This document shows positions 7,034 to 13,139 of a DNA stretch of 16,305 nucleotides, in pieces. A program made the translations under genes and the position numbers. Every line of letters begins with the position of its first letter. The first letter of the stretch is position 1. Source of the DNA: Gemmatimonadota bacterium (GTDB lineage Bacteria; Gemmatimonadota; Gemmatimonadetes; Gemmatimonadales; GWC2-71-9). The notes under the pieces were generated by a model. That model was not told the origin of the DNA and did no database searches. It was given only the letters and a program-made list of their open reading frames with translations. The DNA is taken from NCBI GenBank assembly GCA_003221985.1, contig QHUQ01000151.1, positions 1 to 16,305 of the forward strand, written 5' to 3'.

Positions 7034-9431
7034 GTCTCTCCTCCGCTGCTCTCAGCATTTTCTCAAGTACTGAGGCAGTTTCGGGTTCTGTCAAAGTCCG
7101 ATCAGGTGCGCGGAACGTGCAGCGCCACGTGACGCCGCGTGTCCCGGCCGGCAACCCTTTCCCACGGTATTCATCCAGCACGTCGAGCCGCTCGAGCAGC
7201 GCACCGCCCTCACGACGCAGCACCGCTTCCACTGCGGCCGCCGTGACGCCCTCCGGCACGACCAGGGACAGGTCGCGTACGACCGGTGGCTGCGTCGGCA
7301 ACGCCTCATAGCGCACCATTGGCGGCGGCGCGACGGCAATGCTGACTTCCAGTCCGAACAACGGCCCCGCCCAGCGCGGTGCGTCCGCATCCAGCCGCGT
7401 CGCCGTTCCCGCCTGCTCCCCACCCTGCTTGCGCAGGGCCACCCAACCGGATGGGGAGCCATTCGCTGCCGGTTGCACGTCGTAGCCGGGGGCCGCGACG
7501 CCTACAGCTAACTCAAAGTGGTGCTTTAGGTCCCATATGTCCATATCAGGTAGTTTCGCAGCGTCTGTCCTGTCGCCCCAATGGGGTGGATGCCGGGCCC
7601 CCGTCAGCACAATCGCGAGACGAAGTTCTTCCTGGGGGACGTTTCCCGTTTCCCGTTTCCCGTTTCCCGGCTTGAACACCGTTCCCACTTCAAACAGCCG
7701 GATATCGCGCAGGCCCTGGCTCCAGTTGAATTCGACGCGGCGGATCAGCCCCGGCAGAATCTGCGTCCGGAGGTACGCCTCGTCTTCAGACAGGGGGTTC
7801 TGAACCCTGATGGCATCGGGTGAATCGGCGGGGCCGAGCGGGAGCGTGCGCGCCTCAAGCAGGCCGGCCCGGGCCAGTTGCTCGCGGATGCGGCCGAGTG
7901 TGAGCTCTGACGGCGCGTCGGGGACGGTGCCGGGCCGATAGGGCCGCAGCTCGTCGGGGAACGAATCATAGCCGCGCAGCCGCGCGACTTCTTCGATCAG
8001 GTCGACTTCGCGCGTGACGTCGGGACGCCAGCCGGGAATCTGCACCGCCAGACGGTCTTCCTTGGGCGCCGCGACGAAGCCGACCGCCGACAGCAGCCGC
8101 TCGATTTCTTTCCGCGGCACGGCCACACCGAGCAGGTGACTGACGCGGGCTTCGCGCAGGAAAACCGAGCGCGGCTTTTGTGGCTCCGGCCAGAGGTCGA
8201 CGGGTGGCTCGCGCATTTCGCCGCCCGCGACCGCTCGGATGAGATCGATCGCGCGCCCGAGCGCGTCGGGCATCGCCAGCATATCGATGCCCCGCTCGAA
8301 GCGGTAACTCGATTCGCTCGAGAGGCCAAGCGCCCGGCGCGTGCGGCGGATGCGCGTCGGCTGGAAGTAGGCGCATTCGAGCACGATGTCGGTCGTGCTC
8401 TCGGAGACTTCGGAGTCCGTGCTGCCCATGACGCCCGCGATGATCGTGGGTCGTTCGGCGTCGCAAATTGCCGTCATCTCGGCCGTCATCTTCCGCGTGA
8501 CGCCGTCGAGCGTGACGATTGGCTCGTTCGGCTTCGCTCGACGCACCACCACCGCCGGCCCGCGCAGCTTGGCGAGATCGAACGCATGCAGCGGTTGATT
8601 GACCTCGAACAGGATGTAGTTCGTGGCGTCGACGATGTTGTTGATCGAGCGCTGGCCGACGCTCTGGAGCCGCGCCGCAAGCCAGGCGGGACTCTGCTGT
8701 ACTTTGACGCCGCGGATGACCGCGATCATGTAGCGAGGGGCGCCGACTGCATCCTCAAGCCTGACTTCCACTCCATCGACATTGGCGGTTGGGCGATTGG
8801 GCGGTTGGGCGGTTGGTTTCTTCAAACCGCCTAACCGCTGAACCGCCAAACCGCCAATCTCCGGAAGCTTCACCGTCGCTCCCAAAGTCACCGCCAATTC
8901 GCGCGCCACACCCTTATGACACAGCAGGTCCGGTCTATTCGCCGAGACATCGATGATGATCTGCTCATCAGCAATCGGAATGGCTTCAAGAAACGGAGTA
9001 CCTGGAGGCGCGTCGGTCTGCAACTCGAGGATGCCGGCATGGTCCACGCCGAGCCCCAGCTCTTTGGCGGAGCAGAGCATGCCGTTCGACTCGACGCCGC
9101 GGATCTTGCGGCGCTCGAGCTTGAGGCCACCGGGCAACGTCGCGCCCACCGGGGCGAAGGGGTAGGTCTTCCCCGCCTGCACATTTTGCGCACCGCACAC
9201 GACCTCCAGGGGTGCGTTCCCACCAGCATCGACGAGACATAAAGACAGCCGGTCGGCGTTCGGATGCTGCTTCACTTCGAGCACGCGCGCCACCACCACG
9301 TCGCGCAAGTCCTGATGGATCGGCACGACGCCGTCCACCGGCGCGACCTGCCGGGCCAGCCGGTCGGCCACGTCCTGGCCCTCGAGGGGCTTCCCCAGCA
9401 AGGCCTCGAGCCAACGACGCGAGACGATCAT
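6996..9431 (-). CDS. pheT: Phenylalanine--tRNA ligase beta subunit
   Basis: Beta subunit of the heterotetrameric Phe-tRNA synthetase; it carries editing and tRNA-binding domains. 811 residues. The N-terminal EMAP-type tRNA-binding domain spans about 40-150 (VLEVKQHPNADRLSLCLVD; GVESNGMLCSAKELGL), followed by B3/B4 editing, B5 and the catalytic-like core (DVTREVDLIEEVARLRGYD), with the C-terminal FDX-ACB domain including RYEALPTQPPVVRDLSLVVP. Start ATG at 9431 overlaps the pheS stop as ATGA; there is no Shine-Dalgarno because the upstream bases are a repeat array. Two repeat arrays are carried in frame: residues about 192-217 and about 589-597, both where the family has variable loops. The frame is open to 9593, but that extension is pheS in another frame. 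Confidence 0.96.
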   Translation of the reverse strand: MIVSRRWLEALLGKPLEGQDVADRLARQVAPVDGVVPIHQDLRDVVVARVLEVKQHPNADRLSLCLVDAGGNAPLEVVCGAQNVQAGKTYPFAPVGATLPGGLKLERRKIRGVESNGMLCSAKELGLGVDHAGILELQTDAPPGTPFLEAIPIADEQIIIDVSANRPDLLCHKGVARELAVTLGATVKLPEIGGLAVQRLGGLKKPTAQPPNRPTANVDGVEVRLEDAVGAPRYMIAVIRGVKVQQSPAWLAARLQSVGQRSINNIVDATNYILFEVNQPLHAFDLAKLRGPAVVVRRAKPNEPIVTLDGVTRKMTAEMTAICDAERPTIIAGVMGSTDSEVSESTTDIVLECAYFQPTRIRRTRRALGLSSESSYRFERGIDMLAMPDALGRAIDLIRAVAGGEMREPPVDLWPEPQKPRSVFLREARVSHLLGVAVPRKEIERLLSAVGFVAAPKEDRLAVQIPGWRPDVTREVDLIEEVARLRGYDSFPDELRPYRPGTVPDAPSELTLGRIREQLARAGLLEARTLPLGPADSPDAIRVQNPLSEDEAYLRTQILPGLIRRVEFNWSQGLRDIRLFEVGTVFKPGNGKRETGNVPQEELRLAIVLTGARHPPHWGDRTDAAKLPDMDIWDLKHHFELAVGVAAPGYDVQPAANGSPSGWVALRKQGGEQAGTATRLDADAPRWAGPLFGLEVSIAVAPPPMVRYEALPTQPPVVRDLSLVVPEGVTAAAVEAVLRREGGALLERLDVLDEYRGKGLPAGTRGVTWRCTFRAPDRTLTEPETASVLEKMLRAAEERLGVRRRQAPPAE
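7641..7668. repeat. Four perfect GTTTCCC heptamers inside pheT
   Basis: Units at 7641-7647, 7648-7654, 7655-7661 and 7662-7668 are identical. On the coding strand they read as GGGAAAC repeats and encode part of the PheT segment PGNGKRETGN, between FEVGTVFK and VPQEELRLAIVLTG. The heptamer is out of step with codons, so each unit is read in a different frame. No inverted partner array is visible on either side. The unit is close to the GGGAAAT/GCGAAAT units of the ispA-dxs spacer element. Confidence 0.93.
8781..8858. repeat. Inverted octamer-array hairpin inside pheT
   Basis: Arms of 34 nt at 8781-8814 and 8825-8858 around a 10-nt loop. The left arm is ATTGGCGGT followed by TGGGCGAT and two TGGGCGGT units. 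The reverse complement of the right arm is ATTGGCGGT, TTGGCGGT, TCAGCGGT, TAGGCGGT. The arms pair unit for unit. On the coding strand the element is read in frame as PheT residues about 192-217 (IGGLAVQRLGGLKK, then PTAQPPNRPTAN). Family members normally have a short link here before the VEV-RYxxxV strand, so this looks like an in-frame insertion. Confidence 0.9.
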
Positions 9432-10504
9432 TGAGACGGAGCACGGAGCACGGAGCTGGGAGCAGCGTTTTCTGCTCCGTGCTCCTTGCTCCCTGCGAAT
9501 TGTTCCAGGAATCGCACATCCGAATCGAAGAACAGCCGGATATCCGGGATGCCGTGGCGCAGCATCGCGATGCGCTCCGGCCCCATGCCCCACGCGAAGC
9601 CGGTGTACTTCTCGCTATCGACCTTGCAGTTCTCGAGCACAGCGGGATGCACCATGCCGGAGCCGAGGATTTCCATCCAGCCGGTCTGCTTGCAGGCGGC
9701 GCAGCCGGAGCCGCCGCAGATCTGACACTGCACGTCCATCTCGGCGGACGGCTCGGTGAACGGAAAGAACGACGGGCGGAAGCGCACCTTCGTGGTCGGC
9801 GTGAAGATACGCCGCGCGAATGCCGCCAGCGTCGCCTTGAAATCGACGAACGTGATGCCCTCATCGACGGCGAAGCCTTCGATCTGCTCGAACACCGGCG
9901 AGTGCGACGCATCGAACGGATCGCGGCGGTAGCAGCGTCCCGGGACGACGATGCGGATCGGCGGCGGATAGCTCTCGAGGGTGCGGATCTGCACGGGCGA
10001 GGTGTGCGTGCGCAGCAGGACGTCGCCGCCCAGGTAAAAGCTGTCCTGCGCGTCGAGCGCCGGATGGTCTTTGGGAAAGTTCAGTGCGTAGAAGTTGTAG
10101 CGCTCCGTCTCGGCTTCCGGTCCGACTACGCGCGTGAAGCCCAGCTCGCGGAAGACGTCGCAGATCTCGTCCACCACTTGCGTGACGAGGTGCAGCCCGC
10201 CGCGCCATTGGCGCCGGCCCGGCATGGTGAGGTCGACGTCGGCCAGACTCGTCGCGCCGCGCTTGAGCTCACTCTCGCGCGCTTCGATGGCGCGTTCGAG
10301 CTCCCGCTTCAAGGCATTCGCGGCTCCGCCGACTTCCCTGCGTGTGTCGGGGTCCAGCGTGGGGAGAGCTTTGAGAATATCGGTGAGAGCACCAGCCTTG
10401 CGGCCCAGGAGCTCGGTTTTGAGCTCCTGGAGACGGCGTTCGTCCGCGTGCGGGATCTCTTTGAGACGCTCCGTTGATCTCGACGCCCGCCTTGCGCAGA
10501 CCAT
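9428..10504 (-). CDS. pheS: Phenylalanine--tRNA ligase alpha subunit, with altered N-terminus and repeat-derived C-terminus
   Basis: Catalytic subunit of Phe-tRNA synthetase, class II. The frame gives 358 residues from ATG 10504. Conserved parts: [14 protein letters not shown] near 31-44, motif 2 [20 protein letters not shown], the Cys-rich [30 protein letters not shown], and motif 3 [20 protein letters not shown]. Two ends are odd. The first ~10 residues ([10 protein letters not shown]) are rplT sequence in another frame, with no Shine-Dalgarno before the ATG, and the normal PheS start is missing. After the usual C-terminal FLEQF come about 22 extra residues ([21 protein letters not shown]) encoded by a heptamer repeat. 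The stop overlaps the pheT start (ATGA). The catalytic core is intact. Confidence 0.9.
   Translation of the reverse strand: MVCARRASRSTERLKEIPHADERRLQELKTELLGRKAGALTDILKALPTLDPDTRREVGGAANALKRELERAIEARESELKRGATSLADVDLTMPGRRQWRGGLHLVTQVVDEICDVFRELGFTRVVGPEAETERYNFYALNFPKDHPALDAQDSFYLGGDVLLRTHTSPVQIRTLESYPPPIRIVVPGRCYRRDPFDASHSPVFEQIEGFAVDEGITFVDFKATLAAFARRIFTPTTKVRFRPSFFPFTEPSAEMDVQCQICGGSGCAACKQTGWMEILGSGMVHPAVLENCKVDSEKYTGFAWGMGPERIAMLRHGIPDIRLFFDSDVRFLEQFAGSKEHGAENAAPSSVLRAPSQ
9436..9494. repeat. Inverted heptamer-array hairpin at the pheS/pheT junction
   Basis: Plus strand: three perfect ACGGAGC units (9436-9456) and TGGGAGC (9457-9463), a short spacer, then GCTCCGT, GCTCCTT and GCTCCCT (9474-9494). 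The two arrays are inverted relative to each other and can pair over at least three heptamers around a loop near 9466-9471. The element encodes the extra C-terminal residues of PheS and ends 5 nt before the pheT ATG, so it occupies the place where a pheT ribosome binding site would be. Confidence 0.9.
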
Positions 10505-10745
10505 TCATGAGGCGGTTGTACGAGAGCGCGTGCAGCCGCGCCGCCGCGTTGATGCGCGTGATCCAGAGGCGGCGGAACTCGACCTTCTTGCTGCGGCGGT
10601 CGCGATAGGCGTACTTGGCGGCCCGCTCGGTCGCTTCCTTGGCGGCCTTCCAGAGTTTGCTGCGCCCGCCCCAGTACCCCTTGGCGAGCTTCATCACTTT
10701 GTTCTTGCGCTTCAGGCGCGCAACGTTGCTTTTGACGCGAGGCAT
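10269..10745 (-). CDS. rplT: Ribosomal protein L20, C-terminus replaced by an out-of-frame tail
   Basis: L20 is an early 23S rRNA-binding assembly protein of the 50S subunit. Residues 1-91 (10473-10745) are clear L20: [83 protein letters not shown] at 10745 follows AAGGAG. After N91 the normal tail (RKxLADLAVxDPxAFxxLVxxAK in relatives, about 27 residues) is absent. Instead the frame runs 67 residues through pheS coding sequence ([16 protein letters not shown]...) to a stop at 10269. No other frame restores the L20 tail, so this looks like a deletion joining rplT to pheS rather than a simple frameshift. It could be real or an assembly error. Confidence 0.85.
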   Translation of the reverse strand: MPRVKSNVARLKRKNKVMKLAKGYWGGRSKLWKAAKEATERAAKYAYRDRRSKKVEFRRLWITRINAAARLHALSYNRLMNGLRKAGVEINGASQRDPARGRTPSPGAQNRAPGPQGWCSHRYSQSSPHAGPRHTQGSRRSRECLEAGARTRHRSARE

Positions 10746-10754
10746 GAGATCTCC

Positions 10755-10946
10755 TTACGCCATCAGCAGGCGCTTGAGGCGGCGGTCGGCATGCGAGACG
10801 AGCGTCGCCTTGCGCAGGTGGCGCTTCCGTTTCGGATGCTTCGAGGTCAGGATGTGGCGCTTATAGGCCCGATAGCGACGCAGCTTGCCGGTGCCGGTGA
10901 GGCGGATCCGTTTCCGCAGGGCGCGCTTCGATTTCATCTTCGGCAT
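10755..10946 (-). CDS. rpmI: Ribosomal protein L35
   Basis: Small, very basic 50S protein of 63 residues, a normal size. It begins [20 protein letters not shown] and contains the family pattern [26 protein letters not shown] followed by [16 protein letters not shown] at 10946 lies 7 nt after the infC stop. Its stop TAA overlaps the rplT ribosome binding site. It is the middle gene of the classic infC-rpmI-rplT operon. Confidence 0.97.
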   Translation of the reverse strand: MPKMKSKRALRKRIRLTGTGKLRRYRAYKRHILTSKHPKRKRHLRKATLVSHADRRLKRLLMA

Positions 10947-10953
10947 TGCTGTC

Positions 10954-11481
10954 TCATTTCGGTGCGAGGACCATCGACATATTGCGGCCCTCGAGTTTCG
11001 GTTCCTGCTCGATCTTTCCGATGTCCTTCAATTCTTGCGCCACGCGATCCAGGACTTCCCGGCCGAGCTCGATATGCGCCATCTGCCGGCCGCGGTACAT
11101 CATCGTGACTTTCACCTTGTTGCCGTCCGCCAGGAACTCGCGGGCATGCCGGGTCTTGAAGTCGAAATCGTGATCGTCGATCCCGGGGCGGTATTTCACT
11201 TCCTTGAGGTGAATCACGTGCTGCTTCTTCTTGGCGGCACGCGCCGCCTTCGCCTGCTCGAACTTGAACTTCCCATAATCCATGATCTTGACGACGGGCG
11301 GCCGGGCGAGCGGCGCGACTTCCACCAGATCCAGGCCCCGTTCGTTCGCAGCGGCGATCGCTTCATCGATCGTCAACACCCCTAGCTGGTCGCCGTTGTC
11401 CGCGATCACGCGCACCGGACTGATCCGGATTTGCCGATTGACGCGCGTGCGCGGTGCTTTGCTGTTGTCGATGGGTGGCAG
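10954..11481 (-). CDS. infC: Translation initiation factor IF-3, probable CTG start
   Basis: IF-3 binds the 30S subunit, prevents 50S joining and proofreads the start codon and initiator tRNA. With the CTG at 11481 it has 175 residues, the usual size. The N-terminal domain is [20 protein letters not shown] through [14 protein letters not shown], the linker is [11 protein letters not shown], and the C-terminal domain runs [20 protein letters not shown] to NMSMVLAPK. The only ordinary start, GTG at 11415, would delete the conserved NRQIRISPV strand and has no ribosome binding site. Upstream, AAAGGAG at 11491-11497 sits 9 nt from a CTG at 11481 and the frame is closed by TAA further up. Rare start codons are known for infC (AUU in E. 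coli) and allow IF-3 to repress itself. Confidence 0.93.
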   Translation of the reverse strand: MPPIDNSKAPRTRVNRQIRISPVRVIADNGDQLGVLTIDEAIAAANERGLDLVEVAPLARPPVVKIMDYGKFKFEQAKAARAAKKKQHVIHLKEVKYRPGIDDHDFDFKTRHAREFLADGNKVKVTMMYRGRQMAHIELGREVLDRVAQELKDIGKIEQEPKLEGRNMSMVLAPK

Positions 11482-11641
11482 CTGTGCGATCTCCTTTACA
11501 GAAGTAAAAAAAGCGGACCCCGATTACCCCAAGATCCGCAATTCCTCACCGACCGGTGAGGTCTCGAGAACCCTGACGCACTCTCAACGAGAGGCTTGGG
11601 GGTGGGGCTCGCAGCCCACTTACCATATTGTCGACACCAAA
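11482..11641 (-). promoter_or_regulatory. Structured leader of the infC-rpmI-rplT operon
   Basis: A 160-nt gap between the MBL gene stop and the infC start, the longest non-coding stretch in the window. In transcription order it can form GGGCT/AGCCC (around 11608-11620), CTCTC/GAGAG (around 11581-11593), a perfect CCTCACCG/CGGTGAGG palindrome (11544-11561), then the terminator hairpin with T7, then the ribosome binding site. No convincing -35/-10 pair was found; a TATGGT at about 11623-11628 is a weak candidate. In Bacillus subtilis the same operon is controlled by L20 through leader attenuation, so a related design is plausible here, without visible sequence homology. Confidence 0.5.
11506..11539 (-). 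terminator. Rho-independent terminator or attenuator upstream of infC
   Basis: On the minus strand GCGGA (11539-11535) pairs with TCCGC (11517-11513), the stem extends through C-G and G-T wobble pairs, and T7 follows directly at 11512-11506. The T-run ends 9 nt before the infC ribosome binding site. It may end transcripts of the upstream MBL gene, or act as an attenuator inside the infC leader. The sequence cannot distinguish these. Confidence 0.7.
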
Positions 11642-12523
11642 CTAGCCGAGCACTCGCGGCTCGACAAGTCCAAACCCCTTGTCTTCCCGCGCCAGGCGAC
11701 CGGACACGATTTGAGGGTCGTGCTCGAACACCAGCAACCACCCCTCGGCCTCGGCCCGCTGGTAGATCCGCCGCCGTGTCTCGAGGGTCACGAGGGGCTG
11801 CAAGTCGTAGCCCATGATCCAGGGCAACGGCAGATGCGCCGCTGTCGGGACGAGATCGGCGATGAAGCAGGCCTTCTCCCCGCCGCTCTCGATGAGGATC
11901 GACTGGTGATACGGGACATGTCCCGGCGTCGGCAGCGCGTGGATCCCCGGCAGGATCTCGGTTTCGCCGTCGATCAGCTGAAACGGCACGCCCTGGAAGT
12001 TATGGGCGAGATAGCTGCCCGCGGTGCGCTCATTGGTGTGCCGCGCGAAGGCGAGCTCGTCCTTCTGCACCACGTAGCGGGCTTTGGGAAATGCCAAGCC
12101 CACGTTCCCCGCGGGATCGGTCCAGTTATCGCCGCCGGCGTGGTCGAAATGCAGGTGGGTATTGATCACCCAGCGAATGTCGTCCGGTCCATGGCCCAGC
12201 TCGCGCAACGCATCTTCCAGCTTGGTCCTGCCACCCTGGCCTGCGTTCTCGACGCCGTAGATGCCGATGAACTTCTCGTTCTCCTTGTTGCCGATCCCGG
12301 TATCGATCAAGACGAGCCCATCGTCGTGCTCGATGAGCAGGCAACGCAGCGCGAGCGGAATGCGATTGCGATCGTCGGCTGGAGCTCGGCGCGCCCACAG
12401 CACCTTGGGAACGACGCCGAACATGGCGCCGCCGTCGAGGTGCTGGCGACCGGCTTCGAGCGCGTGGCAGGTGAAGCGACCGACCCTAAAGGTTGTTGAG
12501 AGCGGCAAGCGTGCTGGCCCCAT
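11642..12523 (-). CDS. MBL-fold metallo-hydrolase
   Basis: Metallo-beta-lactamase-fold hydrolase of 293 residues from ATG 12523. The di-zinc motif is complete: THLHFDHAG (H123, H125, D127, H128), PTPGHVPYH (H202), FIADLVPTAAH (D223) and FEHD (H268). The N-terminal part contains LIEHDDGLVLIDTGIG, typical of lactonase-like and general MBL hydrolases. The substrate cannot be told from sequence; acyl-homoserine-lactonase-like enzymes share this layout, but so do many others. The ATG has AAGGG directly upstream, and a TTG at 12535 is an alternative. It overlaps the exonuclease gene by 38 nt and is the last gene before the infC leader, so it is likely co-transcribed with the deiminase and exonuclease genes. 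Confidence 0.88.
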   Translation of the reverse strand: MGPARLPLSTTFRVGRFTCHALEAGRQHLDGGAMFGVVPKVLWARRAPADDRNRIPLALRCLLIEHDDGLVLIDTGIGNKENEKFIGIYGVENAGQGGRTKLEDALRELGHGPDDIRWVINTHLHFDHAGGDNWTDPAGNVGLAFPKARYVVQKDELAFARHTNERTAGSYLAHNFQGVPFQLIDGETEILPGIHALPTPGHVPYHQSILIESGGEKACFIADLVPTAAHLPLPWIMGYDLQPLVTLETRRRIYQRAEAEGWLLVFEHDPQIVSGRLAREDKGFGLVEPRVLG

Positions 12524-13139
12524 TCCCTTCTGCAAGTCTCAGCAGCTTTGCCAAGCACTTCGCCGCCGCGACTGCGTCGCCCGTCGCCCGATGCATCTCC
12601 GTCGACACGAACGCCCAGTCGAAGCGCGCGTTGTGGGCGACGAAGACACAACCGTCGAGCGCGGCGAGCAGCGGCTCGGCGATATCGGCAAAGAACGGCG
12701 CCCGCGACAACATCGACGGCACGATACCCGTGAGGCCTTGGACGAATGGCGGCGTCGGGATGCCGGGGTTGACGAGCGAGTGGAATGCGACGCTGCCATC
12801 GAGCATCACGACGGCAATCTCGATGATGCGGTCGCCGCTGAACGCGCGCACGCCCGTCGTTTCCACGTCCACGACCGCCCAGCGGCAGGCGTCGAGTGCC
12901 GGGCTGGCCTCCGGGGGCGCTGTCGCCAGGGTCCAACGGCCATCGGCTGTGCGGACGAAGCGCGGATCGGGCGCGAGCAGCGCCGCGGCGATGCGATCGG
13001 CGGTGTGGCGGTTCGCCTGCGCGATGCCGAGCACGTCGCGCACGATCGCCAGGCTCGCCGCGGGGCCCCCGCCGGTCTGCAGAAAGGCGACCGTCCGGGC
13101 GGAGAGTGACGAGGAGGGCAGCGCGTGCAGCCCGGTCAG
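12486..13139 (-). CDS. DnaQ-like 3'-5' exonuclease with an apparent internal deletion
   Basis: DEDD-type exonuclease domain. Residues (counting from CTG 13139, 217 in all): an N-terminal helical region about 12-72 ending DGRWTLA, ExoI VDVETTG (D91, E93), IIEIAVVMLDG, ExoII VFVAHNARFDWAF (D174), ExoIII HRATGDA (H183, D188), and a C-terminal helix. The oddity is spacing: FVSTEM of ExoII is followed directly by HRATGDA, whereas relatives have about 50 residues between them (the CTV-LARR-LDAL-GI stretch). The start is unclear: no ATG/GTG/TTG exists upstream of the conserved N-terminus except deep inside the deiminase gene. CTG 13139 overlaps the deiminase stop as CTGA; GTG 13043 is the first ordinary start but cuts the N-terminal region. 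Confidence 0.75.
   Translation of the reverse strand: MTGLHALPSSSLSARTVAFLQTGGGPAASLAIVRDVLGIAQANRHTADRIAAALLAPDPRFVRTADGRWTLATAPPEASPALDACRWAVVDVETTGVRAFSGDRIIEIAVVMLDGSVAFHSLVNPGIPTPPFVQGLTGIVPSMLSRAPFFADIAEPLLAALDGCVFVAHNARFDWAFVSTEMHRATGDAVAAAKCLAKLLRLAEGNGASTLAALNNL

Noticed and set aside
8781..8858. Insertion sequence remnant
   Set aside because: No transposase coding, no target-site duplication seen, and the unit structure is a short-period array rather than terminal inverted repeats.
7641..9494. Repeat arrays as CRISPR
   Set aside because: Units are 7-8 nt with no spacers, and there are no cas genes.
9432..9593. N-terminal extension of PheT
   Set aside because: This part is pheS in another frame. 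The conserved PheT start [13 protein letters not shown] at 9431 overlaps the pheS stop.
9212..10477. 421-residue open frame on the plus strand
   Set aside because: Antisense to pheS and the pheT 5' end; no recognisable motif.
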